Virus record (IMG/VR): IMGVR_UViG_3300032117_000136
Location: 1 to 25,971 of that record
Strand: one strand, 5' to 3'
Source of the DNA: a virus
DNA: 25,971 nt
Below the pieces are notes generated by a model that was not told the origin of the DNA, did no database searches, and saw nothing but the letters and a program-made list of their open reading frames with translations. This document shows, piece by piece, positions 1 through 9,786 of the stretch; within the stretch, counting starts at the first letter, position 1; the number at the start of each line of letters is the position of its first letter. The position numbers and the translations under genes are program-made.

Positions 1-2
1 CA

Positions 3-3000
3 GCTGGACCTAGCGAACGCAATGAACCCAAACCAACTCGGACAAGTGCTGGTGAGCAGCAACCTGGAGTTGAGAACCTTCCTAACGGCAACGGAGAACG
101 AGTTCCCGTTCAACGTGCAGGTGAGCAAGTCGGACCCGAGGGCGGAGTCGGCGCTGAAGGAAACAAACCTTCAGGAATGGGTGAACCTAGCGGCGTCAGT
201 GGTAAACGTGTCGAGTCTAGAGTAAGTGATCGGCGTGGTCTTGAAACAGAGACGGCGCATCAAGTTACTTATGAGCCTCATTCGCAATCGGCATCAGTTG
301 GTACGTTAGTCCCACGTGGGTTGCAACAATCTATTGATACAGCACTAACCAAGCTAGAAGAGGCTGTAGGCCCCATTGATGATTATGTGGGTGAAGCCCT
401 ACGTATGAGTAATGATGAGCTGTACAAGGCGTTCTCTGCAGAACAGATTGATGCTCTTGCCTTGTCTATTCATAACGCCGAACAGGGCAGTGGATTCATC
501 ATTGGCGACCAGACAGGTATTGGTAAGGGCCGTGTTGTTGCAGGGATGATTAAGTACGCATTGGTCAATGGCAAGATCCCAATTTTTGTTACTGAGAAAC
601 CCAACTTGTATGCGGACATGATCCGAGACTTGGACGACATTGGGTTAACCAAAGAACTTGGTTTGGATGACAAAAAATCTAAGATCTTGGTCACGAACAC
701 AGATGATCCAGTCGAATATAAGTTATCCAGAGAAGAAGATGGAGAAAAGGTTGAACACAAATTTACACTTGTTTCTCCAGAAAAAGACGCTAAGACATTA
801 AAGGCTTTATTCCAGAAGATGATGAACGAGGACAGCATTGGTCCTTACAAAGTTATCTTTACAACATACAACCAGAATCAAACCCGTGGCGGTAGTGAAA
901 CAGACCGGATGCGGTTTACTAGTCACTTTGCTAATGGCAACTATGTGATTCTTGATGAGAGCCACAACGCAGGTGGTTCTGGTGAAGCCAAACCAAATGC
1001 AGAAGGTGAACCAGAAGTTGCAGGTCGTGCAGGCTTCTTCCGCAATCTGATTGGTAAATCATTCGGATCTTTCTTTTCGTCAGCCACTTATGCGAAAAGA
1101 CCGGAAGTTATGAGCTTGTATGCCAGCACGAACATGCGTCAGGCTGTAGATCATATTTCTCAACTTGCCAATGCCATCAAAGAGGGTGGCATCCCGATGC
1201 AGCAGATCGTGGCGAACATGCTGACTTCCGATGGTCAGTACATTCGCCGTGAACGCACCTTTGCTGGTGTGTCTTATGAAACAGTTCCTGTTGATGTAAA
1301 CAAAGAAACCGCAGAAAAGATGGCAACTTCTTTGCGGTCCATTCTGAGTTTTTCTCAAAATAAAGAAACAGCCATTAAAAACATCCAAGAAGAATTGGAT
1401 CAGATGGGTGAGGTCATTGACGGCAAACGCATAACAGCTGATATTGAGGGTGCTGAATTTGGCTCACGGATGCACAATTTGATCAATCAAATGTTGCTGT
1501 CCTTGAAAACTGCTGAGACAGTTAAGTTTGCTATTGAGAGGTTGAAAGCTGGTGAGAAGCCAGTGATCACGGTAGCCAACACAATGGGTTCATTCTTATC
1601 AGAATATGCCGAACTGAATGGAATCAAGAATGGTGATGCGATCAATTTGTCTTTCAAAGACATGTTCTTACGCTACCTTGAAAAGCAAAGAGAAGCAAAA
1701 ATCACCAACCCAAATGGTGAGAAAAGTTATATACGCCTTAGTGACGAACAGCTGGGACCAAAACTTGTCAAGCAGTTCAATGATATTAAGAGTTTCATTG
1801 AGAACGCTGGGTTTGGTTCGGCTCCTATGTCGCCCATCGACTACATGCACAATGAGCTGCGTAAGGCCAAATACAAAACGGACGAGATCACTGGCCGTAC
1901 AGTCATAGTTAATTATGCAGATGGGGTTCCCATCCTAGAGGGAAGAGATCCAAATACAAAACAACGTACCGCTGCAATTGATTCTTTCAACCGTGGTGAT
2001 ACCGATGTTTTGATCATTAATCAATCGGGTGCAACTGGTCTGTCGTTACATGCGTCAGAAAGGTTTGATGACCGGCGTAAACGTCACATGATCATTGCCC
2101 AAGCCGAGGCAAACATCGACACCCACATGCAAATGCTGGGCCGTGTTCACCGTACTGGTCAAGTTCTTGTCCCATCGTATTCACAAATGATGGCAGACAT
2201 TCCAGCTGAGATGCGCCCAGCAGCCGTTCTCATGAAGAAGATGGCTTCACTGAACGCCAACACCACAGCGTCCCGCAAGTCGGCTGTAACGGCTGAAGGT
2301 GTTGTTGACTTTATGAATGACTACGGCGGTAAAGTTGCTGCTGAGTATTTGGAAGATAACCCAGATGTATACGAACAGTTGGGCGGCAAGGAAACTATTA
2401 AGGGTATTCCCAAGCCAGAAGCTGCCACTGAAGACTTCATTCGTAAGTTAACGGGTGTTATCCCAACGCTTCCTTTGGAAACGCAAGAAAAGGTTTATAA
2501 AGACCTTACTGAGCGTTACAACGAATTGATTGAGCGTGAGAACAGCATGGGCACCAACAAGTTGGAAGCCAAAGCTCTTGACTTGGATGCTAAGACCATT
2601 GCATCTGCTCCGCTTACTGATCGCAAAGAAGGTGATTCAATCTTTGCAGCCCCAGCTAACATGGAAAAGGTTGACGTTAAACGCACTGTCATACCTTTTA
2701 CGAAAGATCAATTAATAGAGTTGGTTCATAAGAATGTTGGAACATTTTCTAGGACTGCTGGCAGAGAACACAATCAAAAATTAAAAGATGCGTTCATGCC
2801 GAAGTCGGATGAATTTGTAGCCAAACAAGTTCAAGAGATGACACTGGCTGGTAAAGAGCAGCCGGTTATCGACAAGGTTGAAAGCAACCAGCGTACTTTG
2901 AATACAAAGATAGCCGATATTCTGAACAACTATTTCATTGGATCATCTTACGCAGTCAAAGATCAGAACGGCCAGACTTTCTACGGCATTATCACCAACA

Positions 3001-6000
3001 TTGAGAACAAGGCCAAGACCAAAAATCCTGCTGCTTTGTCCAACTGGAAGATGACTATTGCTCTGGCTGATGGCGACGATAAGGCAATAACCATCAACTT
3101 TGGTGCGATTGACAAAACGATCACCTTGGAAAGAGAGAGTACTGCTCCTGTCTTTAACTTTGAGAAAGACACTTTCGAGCATGTGCCAATTGCAGATCTA
3201 TTTGATCGTGGTGCTGTATCTCGGCGTGAAAAACGCTGGATGATTACGGGCAACATCTTGGCTGGTTTTGCATCAGAGAATGGTGTTGGTCAGATCATTA
3301 CCTATACCAAGGAAGATGGGACAACGGGTCAGGGCGTATTGATGCCCAGAACTTATGATTTTGACAAAGCGCAGCAAGCCAAGCCGGTTTTGTTCAAAAA
3401 TGCAGCTGATGCAATCAGCTTCATGACTCAACATGATGGTGTGCTTTCATCGAGCTTCCCGAATCCCGGACTGAAAATCTCTTACCGGCGTGGTAATTAC
3501 ATATTTACAGTTCCTAAGAGCAAGAAGTCTGGCGGCTTCTTCTTTGGCAACGAAGGGTTTAGAGCTAAGTTTGGTGACTACTACAACGGCGTTAAGACGT
3601 TTAGCAGTGATAATCAAGCCCGTGATGCTATTGATTACATCATCAACCAAATGGGAGTGCCGTTAAAGGCCGAGACGAATGTTTCGACTGCTAGGCATTA
3701 CTATGGCCCCCGCCAGTTGCCTTCACTGGCCCCTGCTGGTAAGTCGATTCGTGCGCTAACTTCCGATATTCACCAGCGTCAGGTGCAGCAGCTGGCCGAA
3801 GCACGGCGTGGTTTCACCAAACTCAAGCGTGAGATCATCAAAGGCCGCGCTGGTATTGACACCCAGCGTCTGTTGACTGAACTCGATGAGCTTAGTCGAG
3901 ATCTGGCAGCAGACAAAAAGCTGACGGCAGAGAAGAAGACACGGCCTATCGACATTCATTTGAAGGCGTACAAAGAATTCGTTGCTGGCAATATCAGCAA
4001 GGATGTATTTGACGTTATTGATTGGATGTACCGCAACAAGCCTACGCTGCTGAACGGTTTGAGCTTGTCGGTGGTTAGTAAGCGCAAGAAGAGTGAGGAA
4101 GGTGGGGCTGGGGCGTTTTGGCACGCAGATCGTTTGATTCGTCTTTTCAAAGATTCAGGCGCTAGAGATCCATCTACGATTCGCCATGAGCTGATGCACG
4201 CTTTAGAGCAGCTGATGGACCCGCAAACCCGTGCTGCTGTCATTGACGCTTGGAAAAAGAGCTTTGAGGCGGCGATTAAGAAGCACACAGACGCTAAATC
4301 TCAAGAGTATTTCCATGCCGTACTGGATTACATCAATGATCCTACTCCGGATAAGATGGAACATGCCTTTAGTATCAATCCAAATATTGATTTCTATCAA
4401 TACTTTGATCCGTCAGAGTACTGGGCGGTCAATGCCGAGAGCTTGCTGGCTGCGAAAATGGGCACCCCTTGGGTTCGTTTCGTTAACTCGATCAAGTTCA
4501 TGATAGAAGGCATGAAAGCAGTTCTTGGCTTTGATAACCGCTTTGCTGTTCATCAAGCCTTTAACAATATATTGAAAGGTGAAGGCAAGTTTGTCACTGA
4601 AATGCAGTTGCGTGACTTTGTGTATAAAGGGTCTTTCAAGCCGACTTTCTTGTTGAGTGTCCAGAAGGTGGATGACACGCTGAATAAGTTTGGCCGTCCA
4701 CATACGCCTATCCATGTGTCTAACACTGTGATGGATCGTTTGCTGGGTGGCATCCAAGAGGCCAAGCGCATCGGTGCCAACATGGTTGGTCAACCCAAGA
4801 TGGCTGTCAACAACATGGTTGGCGGCTTGGACCGTGGCCTGCTCTACACCCGTGTAAAGAACACCGACTTCACGGCAGGCTTAACGGCTGCAGACCGTGG
4901 TAAGTACGGCCATATGCTGGAAGATAGTCACGGCAAGGCGATTGCTTCTGTGTCTATGAATCAGGCACTGAAGGCGGCTCGTATCGGCACTCAGGTGATC
5001 ATGAAGGGCAAGCTCTTGTTTGACCCAGCAACGCAGATGTTCCGTGCTGTGTCTGACAAGTTCTCGATGGCTAACGTCCTGACGGCCAAGCATGAGCTGG
5101 AAAAGCAGCTGGGCGCACAACGGGCAGCTGACTTGATCAATGGCTACTTTGAGGCCAAGCGTTCACGTTCGATTATCAATGAGTTCTTGAAGCGTGAAGG
5201 CCAGCTGGAAGACTTAAAGAATGAGCAGTTGGACCCCAACACCTCTGCTAGTCGCCAGCTGCAACTGCTGTCTGACATTGCCGAGGCCGAAGAAGATCTC
5301 AAGCGCATCAACACCGCCAAACAAAAAGTCAACATGAGCGATGATGAGATTGATGAGTTCTCTGACTTTGAGAAGGACTATCCAGAACTCCGCACGATGA
5401 TGGACAACTGGAACAGCGTCAACAAGAACATGGTTGACAACATGGAACACGCACGGATCATCAGCAAGCAACGTGCTGATACCTTGCGGGATATTGAAGA
5501 CTATGTGCCTTGGCAGCGTATCCAAGATGAGCAAAACGATCCCCATGCGCCTGTATACGGCTCCAAGGGTGTGCGTAACATCAACCGTGAGTCTAAGTTT
5601 AAAGAAGGCGAAACGGACAAGGATATCGACAACATTGTGGATAACATGCTCCACAATGTGATGACGACCACCCGTAACTGCATTAAGAACTATGCAGCCA
5701 ACCGGATTGCCCAAGAGTATGCAACCCGCAACGACAAGGGCAAGATCAAGGTATTCCCCAAGGAAGACTTTAATCAAGGCATCATGAAGATCTTGGTGAA
5801 TGGTCGCAAGATCAACATCCAGATTGCTGACCCCTTGGTGGCTCAGTCTGTGATTGGTATTGAGCATATCCAGATCCCGATGAATGAGGCTCTGGCATAC
5901 CTCTCGAATGGTTTGCGCCGTTCGTTGACCTTCTCTGGCATCTTCCAGCTGAAGCAGTTGTTCATGGATGCACCAACGGCTGCGCTGGTTAGCGGTGTTA

Positions 6001-7523
6001 AGAACCCTGTTGCCCTGTATGGCGGCGTGTTCTCATCATTCCTGCGTGGCTTGCACCAGCACGATCCTATTGTGCAGCTGCTGAAGGAACACGGCATTGG
6101 TGGTTATCACTCTCAGGCCAGAACAGCTGAACATCAATACAAGCAAGAGATTGGGATTATCAATAAAGATAACTTCTCTCGTGTAACTGGCATCCTAGAC
6201 AAGATTGCAGATGCTTCAGACTTTGCCCAGCGTAGATCCATCTACATGCGGGTAATGAAGGAAACTGGCGGATATCCAAACGGTGGAGATCAGCGCCGAG
6301 CAATCCTGGCTGCGACCAACGTCATTGACTTTGACAAGCGTGGTGCTGGGGCAACTGCACAATTCCTGAACCGCACGATTGCTTTCATGAACGCTTACGC
6401 CCAGCAGCTGGACGTGCTGGCTCAGGCGCTTGCTGAACCTGTGGCTGGTGGTGTTGAGGCTCTGACAGGGGCTAAAGTGACCAGCGTGAGCGGTGGCCTG
6501 CGTGGTATTGATCGTCAGAAGGCAATCACTCGTTTGGCTATCACGGCTGGCTTGTTGGCAACAACTTGCCTGATGTACTCGATGGCCGTTGGTGATGACG
6601 ATGAATACAAGAAGATGGATGACCAGACGAAGATGCGTAATTTCGTCATTCCTCGTTCACTCATGAAGACGATTGGCTACGATCACACGCTGCTGATCCC
6701 CATGCACACATCGGCATCATTCTTCTTCAAGTCGATTCCTGAGTTGCTCTATAACAAGATTACGAAGGAAGGCACTAAGGATGCGATTGACAATACACGG
6801 CTGCGTACAGCTTTGAAGACTGCGGCCATTGATGCGCTGCTGGGTCCTTTGACAACGCCTATCCCAACGGGTATCAAGCCTTTTGCTGAAGTGGCTTTGA
6901 ACCATGACTTCTACACTGGCGGTCAGATCACGCCTGAGACAATGAAGCACTTGGCTCCATACAGACAATACAGCGCCAGCACTTCAGAGTTGGGCAAGTG
7001 GTTGAGCTATGCCAGCGGCTTGGGATCTGATGAGCATCGGCTGTTGAACCCTATGGAGGCTGATCACGTCATGAAGGGCTTGGCGGGTAGCGTGGCCTCT
7101 ATTTCGATGTGGGGATCTAATCTGTTTAACGGTACTAGACCAGCCCCAGAAGAGCGCAGTAACATCCTCTACGGCTCGTTTGTGGCTCCTGAAGTGCCTC
7201 GTGGACGGGAAGACCTGTTCTATGACCTGAAGACCCGTGCTGAAACTGATCACGGCACTTATATGGATCTGATGAAGAAAGGCCATAAAGAAGAAGCCCA
7301 GCAGTGGTTTAAAGACCATGCAGGGACGATCAAGGCTTACGGCTTTGTTGAGTCGATGGGCCATGAGCTAACGACCCTCAACGGGGAGATCCGTAGAATT
7401 GAAGATCTGCCGGAATCCAAGATGTCTGCTCAAGAAAAGCGTGACCGTATCACGAAGTTCAAGAACATCAAGGAAGATATCTTGGCTAAGACGATTCAGT
7501 TCCGTCTAAAAGCCGAACAATAA
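3..7523 (+). CDS. Giant polyvalent phage protein (helicase, metallopeptidase, LPD38-like), 5' end outside window
   Basis: The frame is open from base 3 without a stop, so the gene begins left of the window; the first Met here (177) lies in a Gly/Pro/Glu-rich linker and is probably not the start. Residues are counted from that Met. A strawberry-notch-like SF2 helicase has its Walker A GDQTGIGKGR near residue 110, DESH near 260 and motif VI GRVHRTGQ at 655-662. A zinc-protease motif HELMH lies at 1337-1341 (4185-4199). A coiled, charged region follows at about 1680-1800, then a hydrophobic segment at about 2116-2138 before an LPD38-like tail with a PIPTGIKPFAEVALN stretch. DarB-like and polyvalent phage proteins of this build are thought to be injected with the DNA to protect or remodel it. 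The 3' end overlaps the convergent RusA gene by 38 bp. The helicase and protease motifs are read directly; the virion role is inferred from the family. Confidence 0.9.
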   Translation, partial: AGPSERNEPKPTRTSAGEQQPGVENLPNGNGERVPVQRAGEQVGPEGGVGAEGNKPSGMGEPSGVSGKRVESRVSDRRGLETETAHQVTYEPHSQSASVGTLVPRGLQQSIDTALTKLEEAVGPIDDYVGEALRMSNDELYKAFSAEQIDALALSIHNAEQGSGFIIGDQTGIGKGRVVAGMIKYALVNGKIPIFVTEKPNLYADMIRDLDDIGLTKELGLDDKKSKILVTNTDDPVEYKLSREEDGEKVEHKFTLVSPEKDAKTLKALFQKMMNEDSIGPYKVIFTTYNQNQTRGGSETDRMRFTSHFANGNYVILDESHNAGGSGEAKPNAEGEPEVAGRAGFFRNLIGKSFGSFFSSATYAKRPEVMSLYASTNMRQAVDHISQLANAIKEGGIPMQQIVANMLTSDGQYIRRERTFAGVSYETVPVDVNKETAEKMATSLRSILSFSQNKETAIKNIQEELDQMGEVIDGKRITADIEGAEFGSRMHNLINQMLLSLKTAETVKFAIERLKAGEKPVITVANTMGSFLSEYAELNGIKNGDAINLSFKDMFLRYLEKQREAKITNPNGEKSYIRLSDEQLGPKLVKQFNDIKSFIENAGFGSAPMSPIDYMHNELRKAKYKTDEITGRTVIVNYADGVPILEGRDPNTKQRTAAIDSFNRGDTDVLIINQSGATGLSLHASERFDDRRKRHMIIAQAEANIDTHMQMLGRVHRTGQVLVPSYSQMMADIPAEMRPAAVLMKKMASLNANTTASRKSAVTAEGVVDFMNDYGGKVAAEYLEDNPDVYEQLGGKETIKGIPKPEAATEDFIRKLTGVIPTLPLETQEKVYKDLTERYNELIERENSMGTNKLEAKALDLDAKTIASAPLTDRKEGDSIFAAPANMEKVDVKRTVIPFTKDQLIELVHKNVGTFSRTAGREHNQKLKDAFMPKSDEFVAKQVQEMTLAGKEQPVIDKVESNQRTLNTKIADILNNYFIGSSYAVKDQNGQTFYGIITNIENKAKTKNPAALSNWKMTIALADGDDKAITINFGAIDKTITLERESTAPVFNFEKDTFEHVPIADLFDRGAVSRREKRWMITGNILAGFASENGVGQIITYTKEDGTTGQGVLMPRTYDFDKAQQAKPVLFKNAADAISFMTQHDGVLSSSFPNPGLKISYRRGNYIFTVPKSKKSGGFFFGNEGFRAKFGDYYNGVKTFSSDNQARDAIDYIINQMGVPLKAETNVSTARHYYGPRQLPSLAPAGKSIRALTSDIHQRQVQQLAEARRGFTKLKREIIKGRAGIDTQRLLTELDELSRDLAADKKLTAEKKTRPIDIHLKAYKEFVAGNISKDVFDVIDWMYRNKPTLLNGLSLSVVSKRKKSEEGGAGAFWHADRLIRLFKDSGARDPSTIRHELMHALEQLMDPQTRAAVIDAWKKSFEAAIKKHTDAKSQEYFHAVLDYINDPTPDKMEHAFSINPNIDFYQYFDPSEYWAVNAESLLAAKMGTPWVRFVNSIKFMIEGMKAVLGFDNRFAVHQAFNNILKGEGKFVTEMQLRDFVYKGSFKPTFLLSVQKVDDTLNKFGRPHTPIHVSNTVMDRLLGGIQEAKRIGANMVGQPKMAVNNMVGGLDRGLLYTRVKNTDFTAGLTAADRGKYGHMLEDSHGKAIASVSMNQALKAARIGTQVIMKGKLLFDPATQMFRAVSDKFSMANVLTAKHELEKQLGAQRAADLINGYFEAKRSRSIINEFLKREGQLEDLKNEQLDPNTSASRQLQLLSDIAEAEEDLKRINTAKQKVNMSDDEIDEFSDFEKDYPELRTMMDNWNSVNKNMVDNMEHARIISKQRADTLRDIEDYVPWQRIQDEQNDPHAPVYGSKGVRNINRESKFKEGETDKDIDNIVDNMLHNVMTTTRNCIKNYAANRIAQEYATRNDKGKIKVFPKEDFNQGIMKILVNGRKINIQIADPLVAQSVIGIEHIQIPMNEALAYLSNGLRRSLTFSGIFQLKQLFMDAPTAALVSGVKNPVALYGGVFSSFLRGLHQHDPIVQLLKEHGIGGYHSQARTAEHQYKQEIGIINKDNFSRVTGILDKIADASDFAQRRSIYMRVMKETGGYPNGGDQRRAILAATNVIDFDKRGAGATAQFLNRTIAFMNAYAQQLDVLAQALAEPVAGGVEALTGAKVTSVSGGLRGIDRQKAITRLAITAGLLATTCLMYSMAVGDDDEYKKMDDQTKMRNFVIPRSLMKTIGYDHTLLIPMHTSASFFFKSIPELLYNKITKEGTKDAIDNTRLRTALKTAAIDALLGPLTTPIPTGIKPFAEVALNHDFYTGGQITPETMKHLAPYRQYSASTSELGKWLSYASGLGSDEHRLLNPMEADHVMKGLAGSVASISMWGSNLFNGTRPAPEERSNILYGSFVAPEVPRGREDLFYDLKTRAETDHGTYMDLMKKGHKEEAQQWFKDHAGTIKAYGFVESMGHELTTLNGEIRRIEDLPESKMSAQEKRDRITKFKNIKEDILAKTIQFRLKAEQ

Positions 7524-7845
7524 CCATACCTTTGACTTCTTCTTTGAAGACGAAGGTAGGGAGAAAGTTCTTATCGTTAACTTTGAGTGCGTCAGCCAGC
7601 CCGTCAAGCCCTGCCTTGATGCTGGCGACCATGTTGTCTGCGTCTCTGTGCCGTTTGTCGGGCGGGTAGAACGTCACCTCTATAGGGATTTTCCCTAATC
7701 CAACCACTTTCAGCTTTGCCTCAAGGGTCAAAACCCAGCAGGCTTCCCTGTACATCTTCTTAAATTTGGCCTTCTTTGCCCAATGAAGCGTGGAGTTGGG
7801 ACTCAGTTCTTTGGGAGGCCAAGGTAGGCAAACTTGATTGTTCAT
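7486..7845 (-). CDS. rusA: RusA-family Holliday junction resolvase
   Basis: This 119-residue protein matches the RusA family in length and motifs. It has an N-terminal LPWPPKELSPNSTLHW stretch, then a PPDKRHRDADN block followed by a Lys and the acidic GLADALKVND stretch, which together supply the catalytic aspartates and lysine. RusA cleaves Holliday junctions and resolves recombination and replication intermediates. It is the only leftward gene in this part of the window and overlaps the 3' end of the polyvalent gene tail to tail. An in-frame ATG at 7881 would add 12 unremarkable residues, but a TATAAT box (7887-7892) sits just upstream of that ATG, so transcription would start at about that codon. 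The Met at 7845, just before the conserved part, is therefore preferred. No strong ribosome binding site is visible for either start. Confidence 0.87.
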   Translation of the reverse strand: MNNQVCLPWPPKELSPNSTLHWAKKAKFKKMYREACWVLTLEAKLKVVGLGKIPIEVTFYPPDKRHRDADNMVASIKAGLDGLADALKVNDKNFLPTFVFKEEVKGMVIVRLLDGTESS

Positions 7846-7886
7846 AGTAGATGAATTAAAATGGGTATGACCTATTGACATGGTGA

Positions 7887-7916
7887 ATTATATCATGCAC
7901 ACTAGAGTCCCTTTAA
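7887..7916 (-). promoter_or_regulatory. Possible promoter for the leftward resolvase gene
   Basis: On the minus strand a perfect TATAAT lies at 7892-7887. A poor -35 (TTAAAG, 7916-7911) sits 18 bp upstream. The 50-bp gap between the divergent resolvase and exonuclease genes is a natural promoter location. The call rests on the -10 box only. Confidence 0.35.
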
Positions 7917-7931
7917 CTGCTAGGAACCCTT

Positions 7932-8822
7932 ATGAAACTCACAAACAAGTTCAACATACCGCAGACATTTGTCAATGTCTTGAAGCGGCCAACGTACTCG
8001 AAAGGCAAGGCGCATCTATCGGTGACGCAGCTGATCAACAGTCCCAAGATTGTGGCGCTGTCCAAGAAGTTTGAAGATGAGATTGAGCAAGACGTGTCGG
8101 AGATGGTTTGGTCCATCTTTGGCTCTGCTATTCATAACATCTTGGAACATGGCAAGGACGATAGCCACATTGTTGAGCAGCGCATCCATACCGAATTTGA
8201 AGGCTGGAACATTTCTGGTGCTGTTGACCTTCAGATCATTACGCCGGAAGGCATCTCTATCCGTGACTACAAGACCACCAGCGTCTGGTCTGTCATGAAC
8301 GAAAAGATTGAGTGGGAATACCAGCTCAACATCTATGCGTTCTTGGTGGAGCAGGTCAAGGTTGCCCCTGTCAAAGATCTGGGCATCGTGGCTATCCTGC
8401 GGGATTGGAAGTCTCGTGAAGTGGATCAGAAGGCTGGCTATCCAGAAGCCCCTGTGAAGGAAGTGCCGATTACTTTGTGGTCGATGAAAGAGCGTGAGGA
8501 GTTCATTGCTTCACGCATCTCAGCTCACTCTGCTTGCGAGTTTGCTTTGGAAAGCGGCGGTGACTTACCCGATTGCACACCAGAAGAAATGTGGGAAAAA
8601 CCTGCTGTATGGGCTGTGATGAAGGAGGGCAACGTCAGAGCCAAGTCATTGCACCCGAATCTGTTGGAGGCTGAAGAGGCCGTTGTCCAACTGAAACAAG
8701 AAAAGCCCAAGGACAAATACATCATCCAGCAGCGCAAGGGTGAGCGCACACGCTGCATGTCTTACTGCCCAGTTAGCACTTGGTGCAATCAATATCAAAC
8801 TTACTTGAAGGAACAAGCATGA
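7932..8822 (+). CDS. PD-(D/E)XK exonuclease (Cas4/RecB-like)
   Basis: This 296-residue protein has the core of the PD-(D/E)XK nuclease fold: GAVDLQ followed by IRDYKT gives the spaced acidic residues and lysine, and YQLNIYAF is the usual downstream helix. The C-terminus carries RCMSYCPVSTWC, a cysteine cluster like the iron-sulfur site of Cas4/AddB-type nucleases. In phages such enzymes resect DNA ends for a partner annealase. The next gene encodes exactly that (ERF) and starts inside this gene's stop codon (ATGA at 8819). The start at 7932 is preceded by TAGGAA in a recurring AACTGCTAGGA leader element. Enzyme class is well supported; substrate polarity cannot be read. Confidence 0.85.
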   Translation: MKLTNKFNIPQTFVNVLKRPTYSKGKAHLSVTQLINSPKIVALSKKFEDEIEQDVSEMVWSIFGSAIHNILEHGKDDSHIVEQRIHTEFEGWNISGAVDLQIITPEGISIRDYKTTSVWSVMNEKIEWEYQLNIYAFLVEQVKVAPVKDLGIVAILRDWKSREVDQKAGYPEAPVKEVPITLWSMKEREEFIASRISAHSACEFALESGGDLPDCTPEEMWEKPAVWAVMKEGNVRAKSLHPNLLEAEEAVVQLKQEKPKDKYIIQQRKGERTRCMSYCPVSTWCNQYQTYLKEQA

Positions 8823-9526
8823 ACGTCTATAAGAAACTCATTGACGCACGTCTGCGGTTGCAGGCCAAGCCAATGAAGAAGTCCGGCCACAACAAGTTTG
8901 CTGGCTACCAATACTTTGAGCTGGGCGACTTTCTGCCTGAGATCCAAAAGATCTTTAACGAAGTCGGCTTAGTGGACACCATCTCATTTACACCCACTAT
9001 GGCTGAGATGAACATCTATGACGTGGAGGACGGTAGCTTTGTTACATTCACCTCGCCAATGGGTTCGGCTGCACTCAAAGGTTGCCATGAGGTCCAAAAC
9101 ATTGGTGCTTGCGAGACGTATCAGCGCAGGTATCTTTATGTAACTGCCCTAGCCATCGTTGAGCATGATGCGCTGGAAGCTACGACAGGAGCTGTGGAGC
9201 CTGTTAAGAAGGAAGTAAAACCTGCTGCAGAAATCCCCACTATCCCACGTGGGACAGTTGCACCTAAGAACATTGAGGGTGAAGCTGGCTATCACCAGAT
9301 AGTCATCACCCCCCCTACGCAAGAACACGACCAAGTTTGGTTGAATGATTGCCGTAAAGCAGTTCATCTTCTCTTGGACACCTGCGTCAAGGAAGCTGAT
9401 GTGATGACGATTTTCAAGAAGAACAAAGTTCTTTTCGATACCGTCAAACAAATGGACCCAGCGTTCTTTAAGGACATGATGGTCAAATTTACCGAAACCA
9501 AAGAAAAGTTAGCTAACAAGGAGTAA
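8819..9526 (+). CDS. erf: ERF-family single-strand annealing protein
   Basis: This 235-residue protein opens with the ERF hallmark: a short helix, then KKSGHNKFAGYQYFELGDFLP, followed by GACETYQRRYLYVTALAI and a nearby acidic HDALEA. ERF proteins anneal complementary single strands and promote phage recombination and circularisation. It starts within the stop codon of the exonuclease gene with AAGGA six bases upstream, so the pair is translationally coupled. An upstream in-frame start at 8780 would lie inside the exonuclease gene and is not used here. The linker after the ERF core, at about residues 137-147, contains TIPRGTV, encoded by one of the dispersed 20-bp palindromes. The C-terminal 80 residues are helical and unassigned. 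Confidence 0.9.
   Translation: MNVYKKLIDARLRLQAKPMKKSGHNKFAGYQYFELGDFLPEIQKIFNEVGLVDTISFTPTMAEMNIYDVEDGSFVTFTSPMGSAALKGCHEVQNIGACETYQRRYLYVTALAIVEHDALEATTGAVEPVKKEVKPAAEIPTIPRGTVAPKNIEGEAGYHQIVITPPTQEHDQVWLNDCRKAVHLLLDTCVKEADVMTIFKKNKVLFDTVKQMDPAFFKDMMVKFTETKEKLANKE
9239..9258 (+). repeat. Dispersed palindrome, copy 1 (in erf)
   Basis: ACTATCCCACGTGGGACAGT is an inverted repeat of ACTRTCCCA and TGGGAYAGT around a 2-bp centre, read in frame as TIPRGTV. It matches the copies at 16739, 16766 and 24673 at all 18 non-central positions. Confidence 0.85.
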
Positions 9527-9528
9527 TC

Positions 9529-9786
9529 ATGGCATACGAAGTTAAACCCAATTCTGGATCACTGTTTCCCAATCAAAAGAAGGCTGACAACCATCCTGAT
9601 ATGAAGGGCGGTATTGCGCTGGACGTGAAGATGATTCAGTCCCTGATTGATCGTTCGGACGGCAACACTGTTCAAGTGACGGTGGCCGCATGGAAGAAGG
9701 TCAGTTCAAAGGGCTTGGCATTTCTGTCTCTGTCGGTTTCTGAGCCTTATGTGAAGCCACAACCATCAGGGAATCCTTGGGAATGA
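9529..9786 (+). CDS. Conserved hypothetical phage protein
   Basis: This 85-residue protein has a strong ribosome binding site (AAGGAG, spacing about 5) and begins two bases after the ERF stop. The N-terminus has the pattern MAYEVKPNSGSLFPNQKK, and near the end a WKKVSSKGLAFLSLSVS stretch resembles a beta strand-rich patch seen in small phage proteins next to recombinases. I recognise the type but not a function; a single-strand DNA-binding or recombinase-accessory role would fit the neighbours but is inference. There is no signal peptide or membrane segment. Its stop overlaps the next start (ATGA). Confidence 0.8.
   Translation: MAYEVKPNSGSLFPNQKKADNHPDMKGGIALDVKMIQSLIDRSDGNTVQVTVAAWKKVSSKGLAFLSLSVSEPYVKPQPSGNPWE

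Noticed and set aside
5214-5867. 217-codon leftward frame inside the polyvalent gene
   Set aside because: It is the antisense shadow of a well-supported coding frame, with no ribosome binding site or recognisable motif.
7875-7907. Rightward promoter before the exonuclease gene
   Set aside because: A perfect TTGACA is present at 7875-7880, but no -10 box lies at a usable spacing (the best, TAGAGT, is 21 bp away).
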